From the NCBI GenBank assembly GCA_016709315.1, contig JADJMZ010000003.1, forward strand, positions 620,001 to 684,000: a stretch of 64,000 bases of DNA. The letters are read 5' to 3'. Made by a program: the position numbers and the translations under genes. Below, piece after piece: positions 50,114 to 57,979 of the stretch (positions are counted from its first letter, which is position 1; each line of letters begins with the position of its first letter). This stretch comes from Ignavibacteria bacterium. GTDB lineage: Bacteria; Bacteroidota; Ignavibacteria; Tepidaquicellales; Tepidaquicellaceae. Below the pieces are notes generated by a model that saw nothing but the letters and a program-made list of their open reading frames with translations, had not been told where the DNA came from and did no database searches.

Positions 50114-50454
50114 TTGTAACTCCTTTTAGTTTAATTGATTAATGAATAACTTTTTGATTTATAAAAAGGGTTTTCAGCAATGGGGCTGTGTGAAATATTT
50201 TTAATAAACCAGCCCTCATCGCTTTTCGCCCTCCATCATCCCTGACAGATAAAATTAAAGAACTTTACAAACTCAATTCCGGGATGATGGATAAATCAGT
50301 AAACTCTTTACAAAGATATTTTTATCTGATCTAAAATTAAAATCGAAATTAATCTATTCTTAGTCAGGATTTAATTTTTAGGAAATAGAAATGCTTAATT
50401 TCAAAAGATATTCGCTATTTTTGTACAACTAATTACAAATTATCCTTAGTCAGA
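50114..50454. other. Divergent spacer with inverted repeat
   Basis: No gene is seen. Contains the leader and ribosome site of the minus-strand LamG gene, an 11-bp inverted repeat TCCATCATCCC (50232-50242) and GGGATGATGGA (50281-50291), and a -7-like box TATTTTTG (50416-50423) about 30 bases before the gene at 50,455. The phrase TTAGTCAG occurs twice (50360 and 50446). Confidence 0.5.
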
Positions 50455-52020
50455 ATGAAATCCTCAGATGAGATATTTCAGCTTATAAAATCAATGTCAG
50501 ATAAAGAAAAACGCTTTTTCAGAAAGAAATATATTTTATTCATTTCTGATGATGATAATAATTATCTGAAATTATTTGATGAAATTTCTAAACAGACAGA
50601 TACGAATGAAGATTATGATGAAAAAAAAGTTAAGGAAGGAAGTTATTCGGGGAAATTTATTAAAAATCTTTCCTTCCATAAAAATTACTTATACAATACA
50701 TTGCTAAATTCTCTCGCCTTTTTTAATAAAGATTCGAAAGACAATTTTACTGTCAGAAATATGATTACCCAGGCGGAAATACTTTCTGACAAACTGCTTT
50801 ATGATCAGAGTCTTAAAATTCTACAGCGCGCAATGAAGATAGCATCAGAAAAAGATTTGCTGAATGCAAAGTTTGAAATCATTAATGCGGAAAGACTTAT
50901 AGGAAAATATACAAATACGGCAGAGGAATATACTGTTAATTCGGAAAAGTTCTTTGCAGAACAGAATGACATTATTGAACTGCAGAAAAACCTTTTGGAT
51001 TATTATATACTGAATGAGAAAGTAGGGATATTTTTAAGAAACTTTGGTTCGGGCAGAGCAAGAGATAAAGAAGATTTAAAGGAATTTGATAAAACATTTG
51101 AGAACCCGCTTTTGAAGGATATTAAAAATGCCAGAACTTTTTTTAGCAAATATATTTTTTATAATCTCCATGTGCAGTATCATCTGACTAAACATAATTT
51201 TGAAGAAGCTTATGAATTCTCAAAATCCGCTGCTGCTCTCTGGGAAAACAACTTAAATAAAATCACAGGTAAACTCGATAACTATATTTATTCTCTGAAT
51301 AATCTTCTTAATTGTCAGTCAAGAACGCTACGGTATAAAGATTGCGAGTTAACGGTAGCCAGGTTAAAAGACATTGAAAGAAGATTTCCTGAAAATATCA
51401 CCGAATCCAATAAAGTATTTATTTTTTACTCGGTATCTGTCCTGATGCTGTCAAAATATATTTCTAATACCAATACTGCAAAACTGATATCTGTTGAAGA
51501 TGATATTAAAAGTAATCTTAACAAGTATGAATTAAAAATAACAGTTTATCAGAGGATTATTCTTTATTACTTTTTAAGCTGCTCGAATTTCATACAGAGT
51601 AATTTCGAAAAATGTTTGTACTGGAACAATAAGATTTTTAATCTTGGCAAAACGGATCTTTCGGAAGATTATCAGTGCTATGCAAGGATCATTCAGCTTA
51701 TATCTTATTTTGAACTCGGTTATACAGACTCTATGGAATACGCTTTGAAATCCGCATATCATTTTTTCACCAAGAGACAAAGAGTTTATAAATATGAAAG
51801 CATTATACAGAAATATCTGAGAAGATCTTTTCGCATAAAGACAGATAAAGAACTTGAAGACATGTTCAGAGAAATGAAAAATGAACTGAATGCAATTATA
51901 AATGATGCTTATGAGAAAAACGCTTTTGACGCATTCAATCTGATTCCCTGGCTTGACAGCAGAATCAGGAAAATCCCTGTGCTTCATGTGCTTAAAGAAA
52001 AAGTGCAAGTTGAAAACTAA
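50455..52020 (+). CDS. Uncharacterised Bacteroidota-type helical repeat protein, paralogue C
   Basis: Protein of 521 residues with N-terminus MKSSDEIFQLIKSMSDKEKR followed by FFRKKYILF and NNYLKLFDEISKQ. This is the hallmark of a large Bacteroidota family of unknown function with TPR-like helical arrays. It shares the layout of the 36,240 and 58,701 proteins (short N-terminal domain, then about 400 residues of helices), but its sequence is distant. It is Lys/Asn/Phe-rich, cytoplasmic, and has no signal peptide or catalytic motif. A -7-like TATTTTTG about 30 bases upstream and no Shine-Dalgarno sequence suggest a short leader. Convergent with the choice-of-anchor-V-like gene. Confidence 0.8.
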   Translation: MKSSDEIFQLIKSMSDKEKRFFRKKYILFISDDDNNYLKLFDEISKQTDTNEDYDEKKVKEGSYSGKFIKNLSFHKNYLYNTLLNSLAFFNKDSKDNFTVRNMITQAEILSDKLLYDQSLKILQRAMKIASEKDLLNAKFEIINAERLIGKYTNTAEEYTVNSEKFFAEQNDIIELQKNLLDYYILNEKVGIFLRNFGSGRARDKEDLKEFDKTFENPLLKDIKNARTFFSKYIFYNLHVQYHLTKHNFEEAYEFSKSAAALWENNLNKITGKLDNYIYSLNNLLNCQSRTLRYKDCELTVARLKDIERRFPENITESNKVFIFYSVSVLMLSKYISNTNTAKLISVEDDIKSNLNKYELKITVYQRIILYYFLSCSNFIQSNFEKCLYWNNKIFNLGKTDLSEDYQCYARIIQLISYFELGYTDSMEYALKSAYHFFTKRQRVYKYESIIQKYLRRSFRIKTDKELEDMFREMKNELNAIINDAYEKNAFDAFNLIPWLDSRIRKIPVLHVLKEKVQVEN

Positions 52021-52024
52021 TAAT

Positions 52025-52056
52025 AAAAAAGCCGGAAGATCTCTCCACCGGCTTAA
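52025..52056 (-). terminator. Terminator between convergent genes
   Basis: Stem AAGCCGG (52029-52035) with CCGGCTT (52048-52054). The A run before it reads as a T run on the minus strand, so it mainly serves the gene at 52,173-53,225; on the plus strand it is weaker. Confidence 0.75.
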
Positions 52057-52060
52057 TTCA

Positions 52061-52172
52061 ATTACGAGTTTCAATTACGAGTTACGAATTACGAGTTACG
52101 AATTTGGAAGTAAATCTAAAATCTAAAATCTAAAATCTAAAAATTCCAAATCCGAAATTCCAAATCCCAAAT
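52061..52172 (-). repeat. Word-repeat block after a minus-strand stop
   Basis: On the minus strand, from the stop: GGGATTTGGAATTTCGG, ATTTTAGATT in tandem, AATTCGTAACTCGTAATT. Same words and order as behind other dockerin-module genes. Confidence 0.75.
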
Positions 52173-53225
52173 TTATGGAGTTATAACACTCACAGAAATA
52201 GTAGCATTATTATCTATTATGCTAACATCACCTGCATCCACAAAATCATCACCTGTTACATCAGTAGGGACATAACCGCTGACTGAATTTAAAGCATCAT
52301 TATCAGCATCACTCAGATCGGATGCATCAATCGTTGCGTCCTGATTTACATCTCCGCCAAACATAGTCCATTTTGTTCCCATCTGTTTCATATTCCCGCC
52401 GTATGCTTTAGCTGATGCAGTAGTAAAATCAAATGTCATTGAATTTGATGTAAAACTGTTTCCGCCTGCGCTCCATGTTTCAATTGAATTTCTGTGCTGA
52501 ACATCTATATAATAAGGTGTGCCGTTAGCAGCTACATTAAAAGAGAAATCAGCTTTTCCCAACTGATCCAGATAGGCTTTTGCCTGATCTACTATTGCAT
52601 AAGGGGGTGATGTATTTCTGAGATATACTTTAGCTGTGTCTCTGATAAGAGTTCCTGAACCCGGATCAAAAAATCCTTCCATCAGAACAGTCAGATGAAG
52701 AATTTTTGGGGGAGCGACTACTGTTACTCTGAAACCTGGAGCCCAGTTCCAAAGGTCACCACTCTCGTCATTGCTTATGTTAGTTGCAAGTCCTGTAGCA
52801 AAAATTGTATCCGTAACAGGTGAAGCCGGAGCAGTATAACTAAACTGAACCGATGCCGAGTTGCTTACCATAGGAATGTTATCATTATGGGTAAGTTCAA
52901 GTCCGGACTTATGAATGGTTGTTGATATTATATTTAAAGTACCGGTTCTGGCAGAGATATCACATCCTGCGCCAGTTTTTGTAGCTCTGGTAACTGTAAG
53001 CGTGTAAGTGTTTACAGAACCTGTTGTGACTGTTGATGGTCCTGAAATTGTAACGTTTGTAGACAAATCTCTAGAACTGTGACAACTGCAACCGTTTGCT
53101 GAAGTTTTTAATGTTCTTCCCGTTCTTCCGCCAATATCTGCAAAAGCCGTGTAAGAATACATTGATACCGCCATTATCACAATGAACGGCAGGATGAAAC
53201 CAGTAAATCTGTTGTTTTTTTCCAT
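52173..53225 (-). CDS. Exported choice-of-anchor-V-like protein with dockerin-like module
   Basis: Protein of 350 residues. Signal peptide 1-29 (ends TAFA), then GGRTGRTLKTSANGCSCHSS (32-51), typical of the choice-of-anchor V group. The CSCH here is not a CxxCH haem c site as it stands. Residues about 55-170 form a beta-sandwich (TNVTISGPSTVTTGSVNTYT), followed by the shared module (177-350) with VQHRNSIETW and loops GDVNQDATIDASD (Gly to Ala at loop position 6) and TDVTGDDFVDAGD, ending VITP. Smallest complete member of the module set. The ribosome site AGGAG lies about 12 bases upstream. Divergent from the sulfur operon, with a shared 330-base spacer. Confidence 0.85.
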   Translation of the reverse strand: MEKNNRFTGFILPFIVIMAVSMYSYTAFADIGGRTGRTLKTSANGCSCHSSRDLSTNVTISGPSTVTTGSVNTYTLTVTRATKTGAGCDISARTGTLNIISTTIHKSGLELTHNDNIPMVSNSASVQFSYTAPASPVTDTIFATGLATNISNDESGDLWNWAPGFRVTVVAPPKILHLTVLMEGFFDPGSGTLIRDTAKVYLRNTSPPYAIVDQAKAYLDQLGKADFSFNVAANGTPYYIDVQHRNSIETWSAGGNSFTSNSMTFDFTTASAKAYGGNMKQMGTKWTMFGGDVNQDATIDASDLSDADNDALNSVSGYVPTDVTGDDFVDAGDVSIIDNNATISVSVITP

Positions 53226-53511
53226 AACTTTTTTTAACTCCTGTTTAATTTTTAATAATATTTTTAATTTTTTGAGGCTTTAATTTTTATTGTATACAAA
53301 ATGCAGTTTTACATTTTCAATTACTTATGACAAATGTCATTGGTGATTATGACAATTGTCATTTTTTGTATTTCCGGAATATCAGTAAATCAGTTTAACA
53401 GTTAAGCAGTTTAACAGTTAAGCAGTTAATAGTTAAGCAGTTAAACATTTAAGCAATGAAATCAAAAATTAAAAATCTAAAATATAAAAGGAGAGGAAAA
53501 TAAGTATTGAC
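53226..53511. other. Divergent spacer: leader, paired palindromes, word repeat
   Basis: No gene is seen. From left to right: leader of the minus-strand gene, two ATGACA-type palindromes (listed separately), and a word repeat CAGTTTAACAGTTAAG (about 53389-53455) just before the operon promoter. Confidence 0.65.
53327..53362. promoter_or_regulatory. Tandem palindromic operator candidate
   Basis: ATGACAAATGTCAT (53327-53340) and the perfect palindrome ATGACAATTGTCAT (53349-53362), centres 22 bp apart, about two helical turns. This is typical of paired binding sites for a dimeric regulator. It could serve the minus-strand gene starting at 53225 or the sulfur operon; the cognate protein is unknown. 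Confidence 0.55.
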
Positions 53512-53537
53512 TATATGAATAAATGTTCATATATTTG
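53507..53537 (+). promoter_or_regulatory. ArsR-type operator overlapping a Bacteroidota promoter
   Basis: Perfect inverted repeat TATATGAA (53512-53519) and TTCATATA (53526-53533) with a 6-base spacer, close to the ArsR/SmtB family operator core TGAAcaNatGTTCA. It sits between TTG at 53507-53509 (-33 element) and TATATTTG at 53530-53537 (-7 element, consensus TAnnTTTG). A bound repressor would block the polymerase. The predicted transcript start is about 53544, leaving a very short leader before ATG 53556. Confidence 0.75.
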
Positions 53538-53555
53538 TGTAATTAAATTAATGCA

Positions 53556-53888
53556 ATGCCAAAAACATCAGTTCACTTAACAGCAGAAGAAATCAGCAGG
53601 GTAGCTGAGATACTAAAAACTATCGGGCATCCGGTCAGACTTCAGATACTGGAAGCGCTCGAAGATAAAGAACCTCTTTCGGTAACAGAGATACAGGAAC
53701 GAATTGAATCTGCAACTGAGCAATCATTACTATCACATCATCTTATAAAAATGAAAGACCGCGGGATACTTAGATGTGAAAAACAGGGAATGAATGTAAT
53801 GTACCGTCTTGAGGACAGAAATATACTTAAAATATTTGAATGCATGGAATCATGCAGTTTATTCAATACTAAAAATCACCGCTCATGA
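53556..53888 (+). CDS. ArsR/SmtB-family repressor of the sulfur operon
   Basis: Winged-helix regulator of 110 residues. The family pattern is clear: AEILKTIGHPVRLQILEAL (18-35), SVTEIQERI, recognition helix EQSLLSHHLIKMKDRGIL (55-72), and the wing CEKQGMNVMYRL (74-85). Cysteines are at 74, 96 and 100. The N-terminal Cys of the SqrR/BigR persulfide sensors is absent, so sensing could use Cys96/Cys100 or a different ligand. It starts the operon and overlaps the permease gene by 4 bases (ATGA). An operator of the ArsR type lies directly over its promoter, so autorepression with release by a sulfur species is the likely logic. This is inferred from context, not shown. Confidence 0.88.
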   Translation: MPKTSVHLTAEEISRVAEILKTIGHPVRLQILEALEDKEPLSVTEIQERIESATEQSLLSHHLIKMKDRGILRCEKQGMNVMYRLEDRNILKIFECMESCSLFNTKNHRS

Positions 53889-54688
53889 CAGACATAATCG
53901 GATACGCACTTTCGGTATTAGTAGGAGTATCACTCGGGTTAATCGGCGGCGGCGGCTCAATACTTACCGTGCCCATACTGGTTTATGTTTTCGGACTCGG
54001 TCCGGAAATATCCACATCATATTCCTTGTTCATTGTAGGACTGACAGCGCTTGCAGGTTCATTTAATTATTACAGAAACGGTCTTGTAAACTTGAAAGCA
54101 GCTCTGATTTTCTCCATACCGTCTTTAATTGCTGTATTTCTAACAAGAAAGTTTATTATGCCTGCTTTGCCGGATGTGATATTTCAATCAGGAAGTTTTC
54201 AGTATTCCAGACCAATGTTCATTATGACAGTTTTTGCAGCTCTGATGATCGCAGCTTCAGTATCAATGATAAGAAAAAGCAAGCTGCCTGATCCGTCAAA
54301 GCTGAAACCCGGTCACCATTATACTCTGATATTTCTTGAAGGAATAATTGTCGGTGTACTGACAGGGTTTGTAGGAGCAGGGGGCGGATTCCTTATAATA
54401 CCAGCTTTAGTGCTTCTTGCAGGAATTCCGATGAAAGAGGCGGTTGGAACATCACTTCTTATCATAGGAATAAAATCATTGCTTGGATTTACTGGTGATA
54501 TAAGCGCAGGAGTGAACATTGACTGGATGTTCCTTTTAATAGTTTCAGTATTCACTGTTGCAGGGATTTTTGCCGGCAGCACACTGGCTAAGAAAATACA
54601 CGGTGACAAACTAAAGCCCGCATTCGGATGGTTCGTACTTGTAATGGGAATTTATATAATGCTCAGGGAAACAATATTCAAATCATGA
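53885..54688 (+). CDS. TauE/SafE-family permease (sulfite/sulfur compound export)
   Basis: Membrane protein of 267 residues with the TauE/SafE (DUF81) duplication: the first half begins VGVSLGLIGGGGSILTVPIL (about 13-32) and the second half VGVLTGFVGAGGGFLIIPAL (about 156-175). There are about seven to eight hydrophobic segments. The family exports sulfite, sulfoacetate or related organosulfur anions, or moves thiosulfate. Start codon overlaps the arsR stop (ATGA) and its own stop overlaps the methyltransferase start in the same way, so translation is likely coupled. The substrate here is inferred to be a sulfur species from the rhodanese and persulfide-dioxygenase neighbours. Confidence 0.88.
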   Translation: MTDIIGYALSVLVGVSLGLIGGGGSILTVPILVYVFGLGPEISTSYSLFIVGLTALAGSFNYYRNGLVNLKAALIFSIPSLIAVFLTRKFIMPALPDVIFQSGSFQYSRPMFIMTVFAALMIAASVSMIRKSKLPDPSKLKPGHHYTLIFLEGIIVGVLTGFVGAGGGFLIIPALVLLAGIPMKEAVGTSLLIIGIKSLLGFTGDISAGVNIDWMFLLIVSVFTVAGIFAGSTLAKKIHGDKLKPAFGWFVLVMGIYIMLRETIFKS

Positions 54689-55296
54689 CATTAAATAATC
54701 TGAAAAATAATATTGTGAAATCCGATGAAAATTTCTGGAACAGCCGGTATGAATCAGGACAAACAGGCTGGGACATTGGTGAAGTATCAGTTCCTGTCAG
54801 GGAATATGCAGATCAGCTTAAAGATAAAACTGCAAGGATACTGATCCCCGGTTGCGGAAATGCTTATGAGGCGGCATATCTTTCATCAGCAGGATTCAGC
54901 AATATAACTCTGTTAGATTTATCAGGAGTCTTAATGAATAAACTTGAAAAAATATTTAATTCAGACAAAAACATTTCTCTTGTTACTCAGGATTTCTTCG
55001 AACATGAAGGAAGTTATGACATCATTATAGAGCAGACATTCTTCTGCGCTATTGATCCTTCAATGCGTGAAGCTTATGCTGAGAAAATGAAAACGCTACT
55101 TTCTGATAAAGGCACACTTGCAGGAGTATTATTTAATAAAGAGTTTGAAAATCAGGGTCCTCCTTTCGGGGGTTCTGAAGAGGAATACAGAAATTTATTC
55201 AGCAGGCATTTTCACATAAATATTCTTGAAAAATGCCGTAACTCGATCGCGCCAAGAAACGGCGGAGAAGTTTTTATAAATCTAAAACAAAAATAA
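54685..55296 (+). CDS. TPMT-like SAM-dependent methyltransferase
   Basis: Class I methyltransferase of 203 residues. The start is the ATG overlapping the permease stop (ATGA); an in-frame upstream extension into the permease gene is not used. It has FWNSRYESGQTGWDIGEVS, the SAM motif ILIPGCGNAYEA (about 53-64), an acidic LLDLS, EQTFFCAIDPSMR and GPPFGGSEEEYR, all typical of the thiopurine methyltransferase (TPMT) superfamily. Members methylate thiols, halides or, in plants, hydrosulfide. Lying between a sulfur permease and rhodaneses, it is a candidate for methylating sulfide or a thiol product; this is inference. The TPMT fold assignment is firm. Confidence 0.85.
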   Translation: MTLNNLKNNIVKSDENFWNSRYESGQTGWDIGEVSVPVREYADQLKDKTARILIPGCGNAYEAAYLSSAGFSNITLLDLSGVLMNKLEKIFNSDKNISLVTQDFFEHEGSYDIIIEQTFFCAIDPSMREAYAEKMKTLLSDKGTLAGVLFNKEFENQGPPFGGSEEEYRNLFSRHFHINILEKCRNSIAPRNGGEVFINLKQK

Positions 55297-55298
55297 TT

Positions 55299-55826
55299 AT
55301 GACATACATCGGAATAATAATCGGGGGAGTTGCAGGATTTCTCTACTGGAAATTTGTCGGATGCACATCAGGAACATGCCCTATCACTTCAAACAAATTC
55401 ATCTCAATCGCATACGGAGCGTTGCTGGGATCATTGTTACTTTCAACTATTGCAGGGTCAACAACAAAGCAGGGTTTCTTTAAGAAATTATTCGGGGGAG
55501 ATTCAACTGCAGCTTTCAGTAATATAAATGCTGATGAGATGAAAACTATGACAAATGACTCGACTTATATTGTAATTGATGTAAGGACTCCGGCGGAATG
55601 GAAGAGCGGGTATATTTCAGGAACAGATTTGTTCATAGATTTTAATTCATCTGATTTTTCGGATAAGATAAAAGAACTTGATGTTACAAAGAACTATATA
55701 ATTTATTGCAGAAGCGGAAACCGAAGCGCTAAAGCATGTGAACTTATGAGCAAAAACGGATTTACAAATCTTAACAATCTTTCCGGCGGAATAAATAAAT
55801 GGAACGGCGAAATAAAAAAAGACTAA
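55299..55826 (+). CDS. DUF6132-rhodanese fusion protein
   Basis: Protein of 175 residues. The N-terminal part (1-50) is DUF6132-like: a membrane segment with FVGCTSGTCPITSNKFIS and YGALLGSLLL, i.e. two hydrophobic stretches around a Cys-x4-Cys motif. Residues about 75-173 are a rhodanese domain: VIDVRTPAEWKSGYISGTDL and the active-site loop YCRSGNRS with the catalytic Cys at about 137. Rhodaneses transfer sulfane sulfur through a Cys persulfide. Tethering to the membrane next to sulfur transporters suggests it receives sulfur at the inner membrane. Two bases separate it from the methyltransferase gene. The two domains are separate genes in many genomes. Confidence 0.88.
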   Translation: MTYIGIIIGGVAGFLYWKFVGCTSGTCPITSNKFISIAYGALLGSLLLSTIAGSTTKQGFFKKLFGGDSTAAFSNINADEMKTMTNDSTYIVIDVRTPAEWKSGYISGTDLFIDFNSSDFSDKIKELDVTKNYIIYCRSGNRSAKACELMSKNGFTNLNNLSGGINKWNGEIKKD

Positions 55827-55860
55827 AAGAAATTTAATTTAAAAAAAATAATATTAAACA

Positions 55861-57270
55861 ATGAGAATAGAACAGATATACACCGGCTGTCTTGCACAAG
55901 GCGCATACTATATTACAAGCAACGGAGAAGCAGCGATCATAGATCCGCTAAGAGAGATAAAACCTTATCTCGATAGAGCAAAGCGAGACGGAGTGAAAAT
56001 AAAATATATTTTCGAAACACATTTTCATGCTGATTTTGTCAGTGGGCATATTGACCTTTCAAAAGCAACCGGCGCAAAAATTATTTATGGACCGACTGCG
56101 CAGCCGGCATTTGAATGCATTGTCGCAAAGGACGGAGAAGAGTTTAAATTAGGTGACGTGACAATAAAAGTCCTTCATACACCAGGACATACAATGGAAA
56201 GTTCATCATATCTTCTGAAAGATCAGGAAGAAAAGGATGTTGCACTTTTTACAGGAGATACACTTTTTATCGGAGATGTCGGCAGACCGGATCTCGCTCA
56301 GAAAGCAGCTGATATGACTCAGGAGCAGCTTGCGGCAATTCTTTTTCATTCATTGAGAGACAAAGTAATGACATTAGCTGATGATGTAGTTGTATATCCG
56401 GCTCACGGAGCAGGCAGCGCCTGCGGTAAGAATATGAGTAAAGAGACAATCTCATCAATCGGAGAACAGAAAAAAATGAATTACGCTTTAAGAGCAAATA
56501 TGACTGAAGAAGAATTTGTGAAAGAAGTTACGGACGGACTTCTTCCTCCTCCAAAATATTTTCCGATGAATGTCGCTTTAAACAAAATGGGTTATGAGAA
56601 TATTGATACTGTGATGGAGCGCGGACTTCAGGCAATGAATGCAGAAGAGTTTGAAACAGCGGCAAATGAAACTGATGCAGTAATGCTCGATTCGAGAAAT
56701 GATGCTTTCTTCAGCAAAGGATTTATCCCCAACAGCATTAACATTTCGCTTGACGGACAATTTGCACCCTGGGTTGGATCATTAATACCTGATGTAAAGC
56801 AACAATTGCTTATAATAGCTGAACCCGGAAGAGAAGAAGAAACTGTAATGCGCTTAGCCAGAGTGGGATATGATAATGTTATTGGTTATCTCAAAGGCGG
56901 ATTTGAAACATGGAAGAATGCAGGAAAAGAAGCAGACACCATAAACAGATTAACTCCTGATGAATTTGAAACTAAGTTTAATAAGGACAGCACTATTGTA
57001 ATAGATGTAAGAAAACAAGGTGAATTCAATTCTGAGCATGTTGACGGAGCAATTAACATTCCTCTTGATTTCATTAACGAAAATTTAGCTGAATTTCCTA
57101 AAGACAAAGAATTCATAATTCATTGTGGAGGTGGTTACAGAAGTATGACCGCAGCATCGATACTAAGATCAAGAGGATGGGAAAACTTCATGGAAGTCGA
57201 AGGCGGATATGATAAGATAAAAGAGACAAAGATACCGAGAACTGATTTTGTTTGTGCATCAAAAAAATAA
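55861..57270 (+). CDS. Persulfide-dioxygenase-like MBL protein with two rhodanese domains
   Basis: Protein of 469 residues. Residues 1-210 form a metallo-beta-lactamase fold with the metal motif THFHADFVSGH (H54, H56, D58, H63), PGHT (H110), TGDTLF (D133) and YPAHGAGSACG (H182), as in ETHE1-type persulfide dioxygenases of the MBL-rhodanese class. The first rhodanese domain (about 255-355) has no catalytic Cys in its loop (IIAEPGREEE) and is probably structural. The second (about 365-465) has IIHCGGGYRS with Cys at about 422 and should be active. The enzyme would oxidise glutathione or low-molecular-weight persulfide to sulfite. Sulfite could then leave through the TauE/SafE protein. The reaction is family knowledge; the coupling is inferred. 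Confidence 0.9.
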   Translation: MRIEQIYTGCLAQGAYYITSNGEAAIIDPLREIKPYLDRAKRDGVKIKYIFETHFHADFVSGHIDLSKATGAKIIYGPTAQPAFECIVAKDGEEFKLGDVTIKVLHTPGHTMESSSYLLKDQEEKDVALFTGDTLFIGDVGRPDLAQKAADMTQEQLAAILFHSLRDKVMTLADDVVVYPAHGAGSACGKNMSKETISSIGEQKKMNYALRANMTEEEFVKEVTDGLLPPPKYFPMNVALNKMGYENIDTVMERGLQAMNAEEFETAANETDAVMLDSRNDAFFSKGFIPNSINISLDGQFAPWVGSLIPDVKQQLLIIAEPGREEETVMRLARVGYDNVIGYLKGGFETWKNAGKEADTINRLTPDEFETKFNKDSTIVIDVRKQGEFNSEHVDGAINIPLDFINENLAEFPKDKEFIIHCGGGYRSMTAASILRSRGWENFMEVEGGYDKIKETKIPRTDFVCASKK

Positions 57271-57405
57271 ATTGAGCAATTAACAATTAACAATTAATAA
57301 TTTGAAACTGAAGTTACGCTAATGTTAGTCCTCGATAACCATGGAAAGAACAATCCAAACTGTAAGACATAAATTATTCATTAAAAAGTAAATTAATTCT
57401 TAAAA
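57271..57405 (+). repeat. Spacer with word repeat and MITE left end
   Basis: Word AATTAACAATTAAC (57277-57302), then TGAAGTTACGCTAATGTTAG (57309-57328), matching the left end of the inverted-repeat elements at 44,163 and 58,502. No right end is found, so this is a partial copy. No gene. Confidence 0.55.
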
Positions 57406-57978
57406 ATGCTTGAAATAATTAAACAGCCCTGGCACTGGGCTGTCAGCGGAACAATTATAGGTTTGATCGTTCCGCTGCTGCTGATACTCGGCAACAAAAA
57501 ATTCGGAATATCTTCATCCTTCCGGCATATATGCGCAGCGTGTTTTTCCGGTGATATAAAATTTTTTAAATATGACTGGAAGAAAGAAATCTGGAACTGG
57601 TTCTTTGTCGCAGGAATAGTCATCGGAGCATTCATCGCATCAACATTTCTTTCAAATCCCGGTGAAGCAATTCAGATCGCTCCAAAGACAATCGAGACAC
57701 TGAAGAGCTTCGGTATAACAGACTTCAACAGTCTGCTTCCGGCAGATCTTTTCAACTGGGGAAATCTTATCTCTTTCAAAGGACTGATCTTCTTTGTATT
57801 CGGAGGATTACTAATTGGATTCGGTACAAGATGGGCAGGAGGATGCACATCAGGACACTCAATCATGGGACTGGCGAATCTTCAGAAAGCTTCGCTTGTC
57901 GCGACGATATTCTTTATGGCAGGAGGATTCATCTCTGCAAACATATTCATTCCATTAATTTTTAAACTAATTCAGTAA
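57406..57978 (+). CDS. YeeE/YedE-family sulfur transporter, first half
   Basis: Membrane protein of 190 residues, about four to five membrane segments, with the conserved GFGTRWAGGCTSGHSIMGL (about 137-155) whose Cys is essential in YeeE/TsuA-type thiosulfate channels. The family moves thiosulfate or sulfide-related species across the inner membrane using Cys-lined pores. Only one repeat of the usual two is present; the partner is the next gene, one base downstream. The 136-base gap after the MBL gene could hold a second promoter, though none is evident. Confidence 0.88.
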   Translation: MLEIIKQPWHWAVSGTIIGLIVPLLLILGNKKFGISSSFRHICAACFSGDIKFFKYDWKKEIWNWFFVAGIVIGAFIASTFLSNPGEAIQIAPKTIETLKSFGITDFNSLLPADLFNWGNLISFKGLIFFVFGGLLIGFGTRWAGGCTSGHSIMGLANLQKASLVATIFFMAGGFISANIFIPLIFKLIQ

Positions 57979-57979
57979 A

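Noticed and set aside
53080..53095. Haem c binding site in the anchor-V-like protein
   Set aside because: The motif is CSCH, not CxxCH, so covalent haem attachment is not supported.
54628..54684. Upstream extension of the methyltransferase
   Set aside because: It lies inside the permease gene and lacks homology; the ATG at 54685 forms the usual ATGA overlap.
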